Shown one piece after another: positions 13,780 through 21,560 of a stretch of 24,900 nucleotides of DNA; position 1 is the first letter of the stretch; every line of letters begins with the position of its first letter. The position numbers were made by a program, and so were the translations under genes. Location of the stretch: positions 1-24,900 of IMG/VR virus record IMGVR_UViG_3300027747_000049; one strand, 5' to 3'. The notes under the pieces are model-generated. The model was not told the DNA's origin and searched no databases. It worked only from the letters and a program-made list of their open reading frames with translations. The DNA is from a virus.

Positions 13780-15245
13780 TATGAATTGGTTGGTGAAATA
13801 ATTAATTCAGCACCCATGATGGCAATTTTTACTGGATCAGTACCAGACACTTCATAAACACGGTCACGAATTTTCATTGTCATGCCAAGACGGCGCCATA
13901 TTGTTCGGTAACCATATTGACCAATTGCACCCATTTCTTTCCAATGTTCATTTGACCAAGTATGACCACCATCATCTGACCAACGTAACATAACTTGTGG
14001 TGCAGATCCTTGACCATTATTTAACCCAACACCAGTCTCGCAATCAAGCTGAAGGCTGTGTTGCGCGGTACGTTTAAGATTGTTTTGACCTGTGGGTAAT
14101 GCACGCCATGAACGCAACCACTTTTGTTCACTACCGTTATCGGCATAAACATCTAAATCTAACGTGTAGATATTACCGTTCTCAAAGTCGCCAACAACTG
14201 TGTTGCCACCAAAATTGCATTGGCAATTGCTGCGGTGACGAGAAAATGCACCATCATTAAATGCAGCACGTTCATGCCATGCTTGTGTTGATACGTCATA
14301 AACCCAAGTGGCGTTAGCGCTTGGAAACGTCAGAACATAAAAGGAATGACCTTCTTGCTGGTATGTATAAGCCAAAGCATCGGCAATGTTGCCATATTGG
14401 GCAATTGCATACTCAATAGCATGGGTAGACACACGGGCAGCAGCATAACCGTTGGCTTTGTAAACAATACCTTGTCCACGAGCGTCTGTACCAAGCCAGA
14501 ATAGGGTGTTATCGAGCTTGGCAACTGAGAATGCAGCTACACATCCAATTTCGTTAAAAGCACCTTGAATGGGCGTTAATGGGAAGTTGGCAAGACCAGC
14601 GTTGTACCAGACTTCAGTTGAATCAGTTCCAAAAACCCAAAGCTGTCGATGGTCGGTGTTGATTGCCACTACACCATCTGGTGAACCATCAGCACTAGAA
14701 AAAAACAACGAATTAAATACTAGTGGATAAATGTATTCACCCGATGCTGGATTTACTGTATCAACAGACCAAAGTCTCTGACTATTGGGTTCATTAAAAA
14801 TAAACTGAGTATCCAAATAACCAACTGTTACAGCGCCTGGAAAATTAACATCAGTAATTTGGTTGAACTCATTAGTTGGTTCGTAATATGTGTAACTAGG
14901 GCCGTTGCAGGCAAAGAAGATGACCGCGCCGTTGTCAGCAATAGAAACGGGGCCACTTCCCGACACATCACCAATTTTGACTGGAGTATCAGTCAATCCA
15001 GTAAGTTTGTAAACTTCTGTACCTGATACAACATAAAAGTCTGTGCCATTTGTTTGATGTGCCCAAAGTCCACGGATAGGGCCAGTACCTACAGTTTGTA
15101 AAAAGTTCAAACCTGGTGCACGATTTAAAAATCCAGCTTCTTTTCCACCTTCTGGAACAATTTCTGGGAACAAATTAATCATGCGGTTGTCCGCAGCGTT
15201 GATACTGCGAGCAACATAACTTGAGCCAAGAATTGGCGTTTTCAT
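13779..15245 (-). CDS. P22 gp10-like packaged DNA stabilisation / tail accessory protein
   Basis: 488 aa against 472 for P22 gp10. It starts KTPILGSSYVARSINAADNRMINLFPEI, the family's typical opening. A run of beta-propeller-like blades follows, with FNSLFFSSADGSPDGVVAINTDHRQLWVFGTDSTEVWYNAG (about 178-218) and LFWLGTDARGQGIVYKANGYAA. A C-terminal RWSDDGGHTWSNEHWKEMGAIGQYGYRTIWRRLG region occurs in many gp10 homologues. It caps the portal-gp4 complex and keeps the DNA in after packaging. Overlap with the gp4 stop (TAATG) supports coupled synthesis. Confidence 0.92.
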   Translation of the reverse strand: MKTPILGSSYVARSINAADNRMINLFPEIVPEGGKEAGFLNRAPGLNFLQTVGTGPIRGLWAHQTNGTDFYVVSGTEVYKLTGLTDTPVKIGDVSGSGPVSIADNGAVIFFACNGPSYTYYEPTNEFNQITDVNFPGAVTVGYLDTQFIFNEPNSQRLWSVDTVNPASGEYIYPLVFNSLFFSSADGSPDGVVAINTDHRQLWVFGTDSTEVWYNAGLANFPLTPIQGAFNEIGCVAAFSVAKLDNTLFWLGTDARGQGIVYKANGYAAARVSTHAIEYAIAQYGNIADALAYTYQQEGHSFYVLTFPSANATWVYDVSTQAWHERAAFNDGAFSRHRSNCQCNFGGNTVVGDFENGNIYTLDLDVYADNGSEQKWLRSWRALPTGQNNLKRTAQHSLQLDCETGVGLNNGQGSAPQVMLRWSDDGGHTWSNEHWKEMGAIGQYGYRTIWRRLGMTMKIRDRVYEVSGTDPVKIAIMGAELIISPTNS

Positions 15246-15970
15246 TAGAAATTGCCTGCGTAAACGTTAAAGCGTTGACGATTGGCTACCATTGCGTAAG
15301 GCATTGCCATTACATCGTCAGGGTTGTTAATGCGCTTTAAATTGCGCTTACTAGTCATAGCAATACGAGTCACTTGAGGGCTTGGTTCCACGCCAAACTC
15401 AGGCGCAATCTCCATTGCCAAGTTATAAGTAAACGCCCTGAGATAACCGGGTGGAAAATACAAAACAGTTGACAAGTCTGCTGGTTGATCCAATTCCTGT
15501 ACGCTAATAAAGTGCCATTCCAAGTCTTGAGTAGGACGAGGGTAAATAGTCATCTGGATATTAGGAAACTCCATGTTAATCCACATGACTTGTGGATAAG
15601 TGGAGGTCACAGTCTTTACAGCAATTCCATCATACTGTTGTTGATTAATAAATTTGATGCCATATGAAACACCATTTGGCGCTTTAAAGTAAGTTGCATC
15701 ATCTAGCAACACAGGACGCACGCCATCAAAACCACCTATGCTGGCACCACTTGGGCCAAGGTGGCGTTGAATTTCACCAGCAGGCCAAGTAAAGGTTTGA
15801 TCAATGGTATTGAAAATTGAGAGGCGTTCAGTATTCCACGAGTCAATCATTTGATTGAGCGCCATTAACGAATCTTGAGAAGTAGCCGCAGATGGTACTT
15901 CGTCTTCAGCAAGCACACCAAGCAGTCTAAGTGCACGATTAATTTGATCGCCAGCGGTATATGTGGTCAT
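15245..15970 (-). CDS. P22 gp4-like tail accessory factor / head-to-tail adaptor
   Basis: 241 aa. The N-terminal TAGDQINRALRLLGVLAEDEVPSAATSQDSLMALNQMIDSWNTERLSIF is the signature of the P22 gp4 group. The middle is beta-rich (PQVMWINMEFPNIQMTIYPRPTQDLEWHFI) and PPGYLRAFTYNLAMEIAPEFG a conserved helix. P22 gp4 (166 aa) binds the portal and also has muramidase activity. This version is longer, with no clear active-site motif visible, so only the adaptor role is inferred. The start lies 3 bases after the previous stop. Confidence 0.88.
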   Translation of the reverse strand: MTTYTAGDQINRALRLLGVLAEDEVPSAATSQDSLMALNQMIDSWNTERLSIFNTIDQTFTWPAGEIQRHLGPSGASIGGFDGVRPVLLDDATYFKAPNGVSYGIKFINQQQYDGIAVKTVTSTYPQVMWINMEFPNIQMTIYPRPTQDLEWHFISVQELDQPADLSTVLYFPPGYLRAFTYNLAMEIAPEFGVEPSPQVTRIAMTSKRNLKRINNPDDVMAMPYAMVANRQRFNVYAGNF

Positions 15971-15972
15971 GA

Positions 15973-16161
15973 TTAAGCCTGTTCAGTTTCACCTTTTCGG
16001 GTGTATTTTCGCTTTACCACAAGTGTGTTAACCGCTTCTTCGGGTTCCGAAGGCGTATTAGGATTGTAGCGCACCCAGCCATTTTCTTCATCGGCATCAG
16101 CTTCTAAATCAAGAGTTGCTACTTTAGCGCCGTGAATGGGATGTTTTAGGTAAATGACCAT
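15973..16161 (-). CDS. Hypothetical 62-aa late protein
   Basis: 62 aa. A beta-rich start with IYLKHPIHGAKVATLDLEADADEENGWVRYNP is followed by a Pro/Glu linker and a basic tail (VVKRKYTRKGE). No family recognised; its place between decoration and gp4 genes suggests a minor head or neck protein. The ATG follows directly after a terminator-like hairpin and its T-tract, with no Shine-Dalgarno in the usual window. Confidence 0.7.
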   Translation of the reverse strand: MVIYLKHPIHGAKVATLDLEADADEENGWVRYNPNTPSEPEEAVNTLVVKRKYTRKGETEQA

Positions 16162-16167
16162 ATTTAA

Positions 16168-16192
16168 AAATGGGGGTGATTAGCCCCCATTT
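16168..16192 (-). terminator. Terminator-like hairpin after second decoration gene
   Basis: A perfect 9-bp stem (AAATGGGGG at 16168-16176 with CCCCCATTT at 16184-16192) has a 7-base loop and, on the minus strand, is followed by TTTTTAAAT. It lies between the 137-aa gene and the 62-aa gene. It closely resembles the hairpin at 16636-16662. Confidence 0.78.
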
Positions 16193-16207
16193 GGTTTGCT
16201 CATCGTA

Positions 16208-16621
16208 TTAGGATGCGCCGTGGATAATGCAGAAGTTAATGATTACAGCTTCAGAGTATGAAGTTGCACTTAAATTTCGCAATGAGATTGAGGCAGAACC
16301 AGCAGTCATATTAGAAATGTAAGTGGTGTAAGCACCAGCACTGCTACCAGTTGTGACACTAGAAACACACACAATGATTGTGTCATTGGTGGAAAGCAGA
16401 TTGTTGTTCAACGTAAATGTTGCTACTGCACCACCAGCCAATGCTGCATTATTCATTGTAATACGACCAGCAGACTTGTTCAGCGTTACTGCTGTAGACT
16501 TGTCCGTCAATTGAGTTACAGTACCTTGAGCTGCTGTACTGTAGCCAATTTCTTGGCTTGCATAGCAAGTTGTAAATTCTGGGTCAATGTAGGCGACACC
16601 AGTTGCTTGAGTATTGGACAT
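16208..16621 (-). CDS. Decoration-like structural protein
   Basis: 137 aa. After a short N-terminal arm, the segment GTVTQLTDKSTAVTLNKSAGRITMNNAALAGGAVATFTLNN (about 33-73) is a beta-strand pattern common in small phage head proteins. More strands follow (DTIIVCVSSV, ISLRNLSATSYSEAVIINFCII). It probably binds the coat lattice. AAGGA lies about 7 bases before the ATG, directly after the T-tract of the upstream hairpin. It is flanked on both sides by near-identical stem-loops. Confidence 0.72.
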   Translation of the reverse strand: MSNTQATGVAYIDPEFTTCYASQEIGYSTAAQGTVTQLTDKSTAVTLNKSAGRITMNNAALAGGAVATFTLNNNLLSTNDTIIVCVSSVTTGSSAGAYTTYISNMTAGSASISLRNLSATSYSEAVIINFCIIHGAS

Positions 16622-16635
16622 AATTATTCCTTTAA

Positions 16636-16662
16636 AAATGGGGGTTGTTTAGACCCCCATTT
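16636..16662 (-). terminator. Terminator-like hairpin after first decoration gene
   Basis: A perfect 10-bp stem (AAATGGGGGT at 16636-16645 with ACCCCCATTT at 16653-16662) has a 7-base loop and is followed on the minus strand by TTTTTAAA. It lies between the 135-aa and 137-aa genes. Confidence 0.8.
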
Positions 16663-16666
16663 AACT

Positions 16667-17074
16667 TTAGGCCACTTTGTACACAGTGTACGCAGCATCA
16701 CCAGTCTTGCGGAACCGGAACAATGCACTAGCAGTCACAGCAACAGCTACGAAAGCGTTACCGCCATCAGTGATACCAGTAGCAGTTGCCAAAGTCACCG
16801 TACCAGACGAGGTGCCGATGTTGACAATGTTCAGGTCAAACGTGCTACCAACTTTTGCGCTGGTCACAACTGCATCAATAGCAGCAGCGGTAGGCAAAGT
16901 GTAAGTAGCAGCAGAAGTGCCGGGATTGGCAACCAGCATTTCGCCAGTAACTTGAGCAGCCGTCAAAGTTGCCGTTGCAGTGGCAGTTTGAGGTGCGTTC
17001 ATGTAACCAAGAGTGAGTTCGTTCAGATTGCCGTCACCGAGTTGGTAACCGCCTGCGCCATTTGGGAGAGCCAT
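16667..17074 (-). CDS. Decoration-like structural protein downstream of coat
   Basis: 135 aa. The start MALPNGAGGYQLGDGNLNE is one I associate with late proteins beside coat genes in related phages. The body is Ala/Thr/Val-rich beta strands (TATLTAAQVTGEMLVANPGTSAATYTLPTAAAID) ending with ASALFRFRKTGDAAYTVYKVA. It probably stabilises or decorates the capsid. AAGGA precedes the ATG. It lies in the same region as, but shares no obvious sequence identity with, the following 137-aa protein. Confidence 0.75.
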   Translation of the reverse strand: MALPNGAGGYQLGDGNLNELTLGYMNAPQTATATATLTAAQVTGEMLVANPGTSAATYTLPTAAAIDAVVTSAKVGSTFDLNIVNIGTSSGTVTLATATGITDGGNAFVAVAVTASALFRFRKTGDAAYTVYKVA

Positions 17075-17090
17075 GATAGATTCCTTTCAG

Positions 17091-17121
17091 ATTAAAAAAC
17101 AAAGAACGGGGCCGAAGCCCC
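17091..17121 (-). terminator. Terminator after the coat gene
   Basis: On the minus strand GGGGC-TTCG-GCCCC (17121 down to 17108), with a stable UUCG tetraloop, is followed by GTTCTTTGTTTTTT. It lies between the coat stop and the first decoration gene. Confidence 0.82.
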
Positions 17122-17127
17122 ATTCAA

Positions 17128-18336
17128 TTAGCCCCAGAGACGAACGCCCATTTGAGGACGGATCGTGCTGTAGCCGTACAAAACGTCAATACGGCAAGGC
17201 ATACGGTCATTGTTGATGTCGTACTGACGTACAACACGCAAGCTGATACCGTTGTGAACTGCGCGAGCAGCCATGTCAACACCTTGGGGCAGCAGCAGGT
17301 CAGCAGTTGCAAAGGTGATGGCATCCTTGTGATAGACCAAGTTTTGTGCGTACTGGGTAGAAGCTGCACCGTAGAACACTACAGCTTTGCTAGAACCAGG
17401 GAAGCTATCCACAGTTGCCAAAGCATTGGCAGAGGTGTAGATGGGTGCCACAGTGATGTTACCAGCGCCAGACGAGTCCAGAGTTGTTGCAGCGGTAGCA
17501 ACAAATTGGAACAAGGAGCCGGTAGATTCACGAGTTTGTGGGTTTACAGCGTAGCAGTCAGCCACGGTGAAAACGTCACCAATCTTAACCACGCCAGCGT
17601 TACCAGCACCAGTGATGGCGATGGTAGTTGCGCCTTGAGCAGTCACAGCGGCAGAAGTCGTACCGCCAGTAGCAGAACGAGAACCGGTGGTAAATTGCTT
17701 GATTGACTGAGACATATTGATCTCGTCAAAGCCCAACACGCCAGTGCCCATCATGCCGTTTTTAAACTGCTTGCTGATGGTGTCGGTGGGATTGAACAGA
17801 CCTTTCATGCCTTCAACCAAACCAGCGTTTGCAGCAGGGTTGACGGTAGCGTAACGTGGGGTCATTACGGCAGCGTTCTCGTTCAGCTTCTGCTGGGCTT
17901 GCAACAGCACCAAAGAAGTGGCGGGAGTCGTACCAGGAGTGCCAACAGAATTGCCGATGTTCAGATAAGCATTAGCAACGTCAGCATCAATGCTGGAGGC
18001 CAACTGGCTGATACGAGGCTTCAACACACGCTCTGCAAAGTCATCCAATTGCATGGTCAATTCAGCAGATGTGAAGTTGACGCCAATATGCTTTTGGCTG
18101 GCAACGGTCAAAGTGGTGTACTGTTCGTTGTCGTCCTGAACTTGCAGGGCGGCACCGTCAGTAACCAAAGCGCGGTCAGGCAGGCGGATACGCAGGGTAG
18201 AACCAATTTTGGCACCTTCAACAGCAAAGCTGTCGTCGTACTGACGGTTTACGTTACGGGTAAGAACAAGATTGTTTTCCAAGATTTCCAGCGATTTGCG
18301 GGTAATCATGTCAATCGTTAGGATGCTATTCGACAT
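17128..18336 (-). CDS. Major capsid protein, P22 coat (gp5) type
   Basis: 402 aa against 430 for P22 coat. It starts SILTIDMITRKSLEILENNLVLTRNVNRQYDDSFA, the N-terminal pattern of the P22 coat family. It continues with KIGSTLRIRLPDRALVTDGAALQVQDDNEQYTTLTVASQKHIGVNFTSAELTMQLDDFAERVLKPRI, the HK97-fold start with long helix and extended loop. The C-terminal RVVRQYDINNDRMPCRIDVLYGYSTIRPQMGVRLWG is also typical. It builds the icosahedral shell. It follows the scaffold gene by 22 bases with an AAAGGA Shine-Dalgarno and is followed by a terminator. Confidence 0.93.
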   Translation of the reverse strand: MSNSILTIDMITRKSLEILENNLVLTRNVNRQYDDSFAVEGAKIGSTLRIRLPDRALVTDGAALQVQDDNEQYTTLTVASQKHIGVNFTSAELTMQLDDFAERVLKPRISQLASSIDADVANAYLNIGNSVGTPGTTPATSLVLLQAQQKLNENAAVMTPRYATVNPAANAGLVEGMKGLFNPTDTISKQFKNGMMGTGVLGFDEINMSQSIKQFTTGSRSATGGTTSAAVTAQGATTIAITGAGNAGVVKIGDVFTVADCYAVNPQTRESTGSLFQFVATAATTLDSSGAGNITVAPIYTSANALATVDSFPGSSKAVVFYGAASTQYAQNLVYHKDAITFATADLLLPQGVDMAARAVHNGISLRVVRQYDINNDRMPCRIDVLYGYSTIRPQMGVRLWG

Positions 18337-18358
18337 ATTAAAAGTCCTTTAAAAAGAT

Positions 18359-19135
18359 TTAGCGGTTCTGCATTTTCCACTTCTTTTGCTGGCGTCTGCG
18401 TTCAGCTTCAATCCACTGCGAATCTGTCATGGTCTTGGTAGACCGTGGATCCGTAGTGTCATAAGCAGGCGCTCCAGAGGAACGCGCAGTCACCGGCGAA
18501 ATTGGCGCTGGTGCAGAAGTTGTTTTCTTAACTGGGGGCGCTGAAACCAATTTGGCTTCAATTTTCCCAATTTCCTTCGCCTGACCGAGTGGCGACATAC
18601 GCGAGATACGTTCCGCTTCTTTAGGGTTAGAGCCGAGATAGTACGCTAACTCAGGCCCAATCTCCGAAGACTGGATCGTTTCAGCCATCACGCTCGTAAC
18701 TGGAAGTTTAGGGTTATAAGCGACTTGTTCAAAGTCGTCATATTTACCTCGGGCTTCTTCCTCAAGATCGTGATAACTCTCAAGAACTTGCGACTGCTGT
18801 TTGGCAGCTTCACGCTTGGCAATCAGTTCTTCGGCTTTCTGAAGTGCTAATGCTTCCGCATAGGCTTCAGTAGACTCAAACTGGTCAGCGGTGGCTACTG
18901 GTGCAGCTCTCAGCGTCTGTTGTTCAGACTGGCGCTGGGCTTGTTCTCGTTCCCACTTACGTTGTTCTCTTGCAAGGCGTTTGCCGATTGCAGCGTCAAG
19001 TTCCTCTTGCGAGAATGTCTTGGCAGGCTGTGTTTCAGCTACTTCCGGCGTACTATCAGCAACTTGAGGTGTGGCCGTCACATCCGTAGTTGGCGCGGAG
19101 TCTACTTCCGCTAGGGCTTGGACTTCTTCAGTCAT
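18359..19135 (-). CDS. Capsid scaffolding protein
   Basis: 258 aa, highly charged and helical, directly before the coat gene as in P22 (gp8, 303 aa). The N-terminal 35 residues are acidic and disordered. FSQEELDAAIGKRLAREQRKWEREQAQRQ (from about 41) is the usual phage-scaffold coiled coil. A second helical part follows (AEALALQKAEELIAKREAAKQQSQVLESYHDLEEEARGKYDDFE). The basic C-terminal helix (DSQWIEAERRRQQKKWKMQN) matches the coat-binding helix-turn-helix of scaffolds. It directs procapsid assembly and is not retained in the virion. The ATG has AAGGA 9 bases upstream, inside a predicted hairpin. Confidence 0.9.
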   Translation of the reverse strand: MTEEVQALAEVDSAPTTDVTATPQVADSTPEVAETQPAKTFSQEELDAAIGKRLAREQRKWEREQAQRQSEQQTLRAAPVATADQFESTEAYAEALALQKAEELIAKREAAKQQSQVLESYHDLEEEARGKYDDFEQVAYNPKLPVTSVMAETIQSSEIGPELAYYLGSNPKEAERISRMSPLGQAKEIGKIEAKLVSAPPVKKTTSAPAPISPVTARSSGAPAYDTTDPRSTKTMTDSQWIEAERRRQQKKWKMQNR

Positions 19136-19141
19136 TTAATT

Positions 19142-19193
19142 GAATCCTTAGATTCCCTGGTGAACGCACCAGTACGTTTTTTGGCATTATGCC
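19142..19193 (-). promoter_or_regulatory. Structured leader of the scaffold gene, Shine-Dalgarno in a hairpin
   Basis: The 58-base gap before the scaffold start holds three stem-loops: GGCAT/ATGCC (19183-19193), CTGGTG/CACCAG with a four-base loop (19157-19172), and GAATC/GATTC with a four-base loop (19142-19155). The last contains the Shine-Dalgarno AAGGA (19145-19149) partly in its stem. P22 scaffold is known to limit its own synthesis, so translational control is plausible here. A CATAAT in the first hairpin is a weak -10 candidate without a good -35. Confidence 0.45.
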
Positions 19194-19463
19194 TTAAATT
19201 TTTGGATACTTGTTTTTAACAGCTTGGCAGGCATTAATGTACGCATCAATCTGCGCTTGGTCACCTTTTACTACGCCATCAAGATAGTCGGTCATGGGCG
19301 GGTATTCCGCAGCGCGTTTTTGTGCATATGTTAGTTCGGCAGGTTGTGGGTGTAGTGCTTCGGCTTCAGTATCTGTGATAGCAACGGAGCCGTCGGGAAG
19401 TAGATACTCGTGCTCAGAAGAGTCAAGAAAGTGAACAGAGTTGTCAGGTGCTTTGTAATACAT
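19194..19463 (-). CDS. XkdW-like tail-associated protein
   Basis: 89 aa. The N-terminal half is a short beta domain (MYYKAPDNSVHFLDSSEHEYLLPDGSVAITDTEA). The C-terminal half, AAEYPPMTDYLDGVVKGDQAQIDAYINACQAVKNKYPKI, matches the XkdW/fibre-associated pattern YPP...DYLD...YI..C..VK..YP. Such proteins usually lie just after a tail fibre gene, as here, and may help fibre assembly or attach to it. A good Shine-Dalgarno (AAAGGA) lies about 6 bases before the ATG. Confidence 0.75.
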   Translation of the reverse strand: MYYKAPDNSVHFLDSSEHEYLLPDGSVAITDTEAEALHPQPAELTYAQKRAAEYPPMTDYLDGVVKGDQAQIDAYINACQAVKNKYPKI

Positions 19464-19472
19464 GATTTTCCT

Positions 19473-20747
19473 TTAGCGGAGTTCTGCCCAAAATCCAGCC
19501 ACCATAGAGCCGCCAGTTACATAGGATGCACCGGGAGGTACAATTGCAGAAATAGTAATATTACTTACGTTTGATTGAGTTACTACCGTACCATTTACAG
19601 AAATTGTTCCGTTGGTAGTAGAGCCAGAATAAATCTGCACCATAATTGGTTTGCCGGTTGTATTGTAGTAAGTAGTGCCAAAAACCCTAGTAGAACCAAT
19701 TGTAAATGTCTGCCAAGTCTGCCCATATCCAAGCGAACTCATGGAAGTCAATGCCTGACCACCTTCACCTTGAATGGTTGATGGTGCGGTTGCCCAAGTA
19801 CCTGCTGTAGTTTGAGTAGATTCAATGTATCCAAGAACTCGATATGCAACACTAGTACGGGCGGTAGTGGAGTAAACAACAGATGCGGAAGTTGAACCAG
19901 AGGAAATGGCTGTGGTGCTAATTAGGCCAGTTTCCGTAAGATTTACGCCGCCAGCAATGTTAGATACAGCAAGTTCAATTGTTCCTGCATTGTTAAGAGC
20001 CAAAACTACTAAACGTGATTGTGTAGCATTAACCGTACCAAGAGTTGCAGTAGATGGAACAACCAAATTGGCTGGAGTACCAGACACTGTAGTGACTGCA
20101 CCACTTCCAAGGGTTGTAGACCGGAAATTTAATGCTAATGCAGATGCAGAAATAGTTAACGCATTAGATGCAACAGATGCGGAAATTGGCTGAATTTGAG
20201 AACCACCAGCAGTAGCAACAAAAGCTGTAGTTGCAACTTTTGTAGTGTTATCACCAGCAGTCTGTGTAGTTGCCGTAGCAGATGCCAAAGCAGGACTTGC
20301 CAAACTAGTAATGTCGGTGTTTGCACCTTTAAGCGCAAACGTCAAATCAGATGCTTGCAAAGCTCTAATTGCAGCTTGCACTGTAGTTGCAGAACCAGTA
20401 GCTGGTAAATAACCAATTAATGAAGATCCACTACTTGCAGCAAAAATGGAAAAATCATTAACGCCTGAAACATTGTCGTAAGTCCAAAGCGTTGTACCAG
20501 TTGATGTTTTCAGCGTAAATTTATACACCACACCTGAAGTCAACCACACTTCATTTGTAGTACGGCCAGCAGAATCCAACACTATTGGGTTGGCGTTTGC
20601 AGTTCCACCTGTTGAGCTGGTGTAAGTTGCTTGTGGAGTAGTTGTACCAGCAGCATAGGTGTACAACAGACCGCCAGACAATATGACACCATTATTGTCA
20701 AAAAATTGCCAGCCAGCACCGGCAAGCGGGGAAAGATTGACGGCCAT
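19473..20747 (-). CDS. Tail fibre/spike with head-binding N-terminus
   Basis: 424 aa. Residues 1-95, beginning NLSPLAGAGWQFFDNNGVILSGGLLYTYAAGTTTPQATY and continuing VWLTSGVVYKFTLKTSTGTTLWTYDNVSG, match the head-binding domain shared by P22-like tailspikes and many fibres. The middle is Ala/Thr/Ser-rich and has a trimeric-fibre look (TQTAGDNTTKVATTAFVATAGG, about 161-182). The C-terminal region is beta-rich, ending in a GGSMVAGFWAELR strand. It likely attaches to the tail hub and recognises the host surface. No enzyme motif is visible. AAGGA precedes the start. Confidence 0.85.
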   Translation of the reverse strand: MAVNLSPLAGAGWQFFDNNGVILSGGLLYTYAAGTTTPQATYTSSTGGTANANPIVLDSAGRTTNEVWLTSGVVYKFTLKTSTGTTLWTYDNVSGVNDFSIFAASSGSSLIGYLPATGSATTVQAAIRALQASDLTFALKGANTDITSLASPALASATATTQTAGDNTTKVATTAFVATAGGSQIQPISASVASNALTISASALALNFRSTTLGSGAVTTVSGTPANLVVPSTATLGTVNATQSRLVVLALNNAGTIELAVSNIAGGVNLTETGLISTTAISSGSTSASVVYSTTARTSVAYRVLGYIESTQTTAGTWATAPSTIQGEGGQALTSMSSLGYGQTWQTFTIGSTRVFGTTYYNTTGKPIMVQIYSGSTTNGTISVNGTVVTQSNVSNITISAIVPPGASYVTGGSMVAGFWAELR

Positions 20748-20756
20748 GTTTTATCC

Positions 20757-21245
20757 TTATGCGCTCAATGCAGCAACTTTAGCTTGGAATGCTTTTACAC
20801 GCTCTTGCAATGCAGCTTCTTGAGCATCTAGTTCAGCACTACGCGCATTTAACAAGGCTTGTTGGTCTGCCAATGATGCAACTTTAATTGCGCTAGATGC
20901 TTCACGTTTAGCTAAGTTGGATTCACGAGAGATCAAATCAGCATTAGTAGCAACTTTATTGGCTTCCAATGCAGCAGCTTGTGCTTTGGAATCATCTGCC
21001 GATGCTTTTGCTGCATTTAGTGTTTCCCTGGCTTGGGCCAACATTGCATCAGCATCACTTTTAGCTTTTGCTAATTCATCGGCAGCTTTAGTTCGGTCAG
21101 CAATAGCATCTTGAGCAGCAGACAAAGCACCTTGACGAATAGCTAATTCATCACGCAATGCAGCCATAGTAGCCAAGTCAACTGGCAGTTGTTTGGTGAA
21201 ATACTCAACGTAGTTCAATGCTGGGGTGTCGTTGGAGACTTGCAT
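20757..21245 (-). CDS. Ala-rich coiled-coil structural protein
   Basis: 162 aa. After about 25 residues with ALNYVEYFTKQLP, the rest is one almost continuous helix with heptad spacing, very rich in Ala, Lys, Asp and Glu (ELAKAKSDADAMLAQARETLNAAKASADDSKAQAAALEAN) and without Pro. It probably forms a trimeric or dimeric rod, for example a fibre shaft linker or tail chaperone. There is no known family that I can name. It lies between small head/tail proteins and the fibre gene, with tight spacing. Confidence 0.7.
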   Translation of the reverse strand: MQVSNDTPALNYVEYFTKQLPVDLATMAALRDELAIRQGALSAAQDAIADRTKAADELAKAKSDADAMLAQARETLNAAKASADDSKAQAAALEANKVATNADLISRESNLAKREASSAIKVASLADQQALLNARSAELDAQEAALQERVKAFQAKVAALSA

Positions 21246-21254
21246 TTTGGCCTC

Positions 21255-21560
21255 TTAGGAATAGTAAGTGATGTTAAGTTTAGCACCTGATGTTGTCTCA
21301 ATAAACTGGATTTGAGACAAATCACCATCGTACTGCAAAGTTACGCCCGATGCCAATGGCATACCAACAGAAGCAGTTGGGGCAACACCATCATCACGCC
21401 AACGTACGTTTTGACCTTCAGGAGTAATAATGGCAATTCGGGGAGTGCCTACCAAACCAGTCAAATCTTTTGGTGGTACGGTCAATTTAGTAGCAGAACT
21501 CAAGCTAGTGATTTGCTGGTAGCCCATTACCGAAGTAATTGCTTTAAGATTGATAGCCAT
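21255..21560 (-). CDS. Small structural protein
   Basis: 101 aa, beta-rich. The start MAINLKAITSVMGYQQITSLSSATKLTVP is followed by PRIAIITPEGQNVRWRDDGVAPTASVGMPLASG, a pattern of small beta-sandwich proteins beside phage fibre genes. The end is LSQIQFIETTSGAKLNITYYS. It probably belongs to the virion. A strong AAGGAG Shine-Dalgarno lies 6 bases before the ATG, just downstream of a hairpin (21575-21591). The start overlaps the stop of the 39-aa ORF (TAATG). Confidence 0.72.
   Translation of the reverse strand: MAINLKAITSVMGYQQITSLSSATKLTVPPKDLTGLVGTPRIAIITPEGQNVRWRDDGVAPTASVGMPLASGVTLQYDGDLSQIQFIETTSGAKLNITYYS

Noticed and set aside
16511-17095. 194-aa plus-strand ORF opposite the decoration genes
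   Set aside because: It spans two real genes and a terminator hairpin; Ser/Cys-rich shadow composition.
17152-17706. 184-aa plus-strand ORF opposite the coat gene
   Set aside because: Its codons mirror the strongly biased coat codons; no motif and no ribosome site.
19157-19182. Plus-strand hairpin followed by six T, resembling an antisense terminator
   Set aside because: No plus-strand transcription unit is known here, and the T-run starts four bases after the stem; better explained as part of the scaffold leader.
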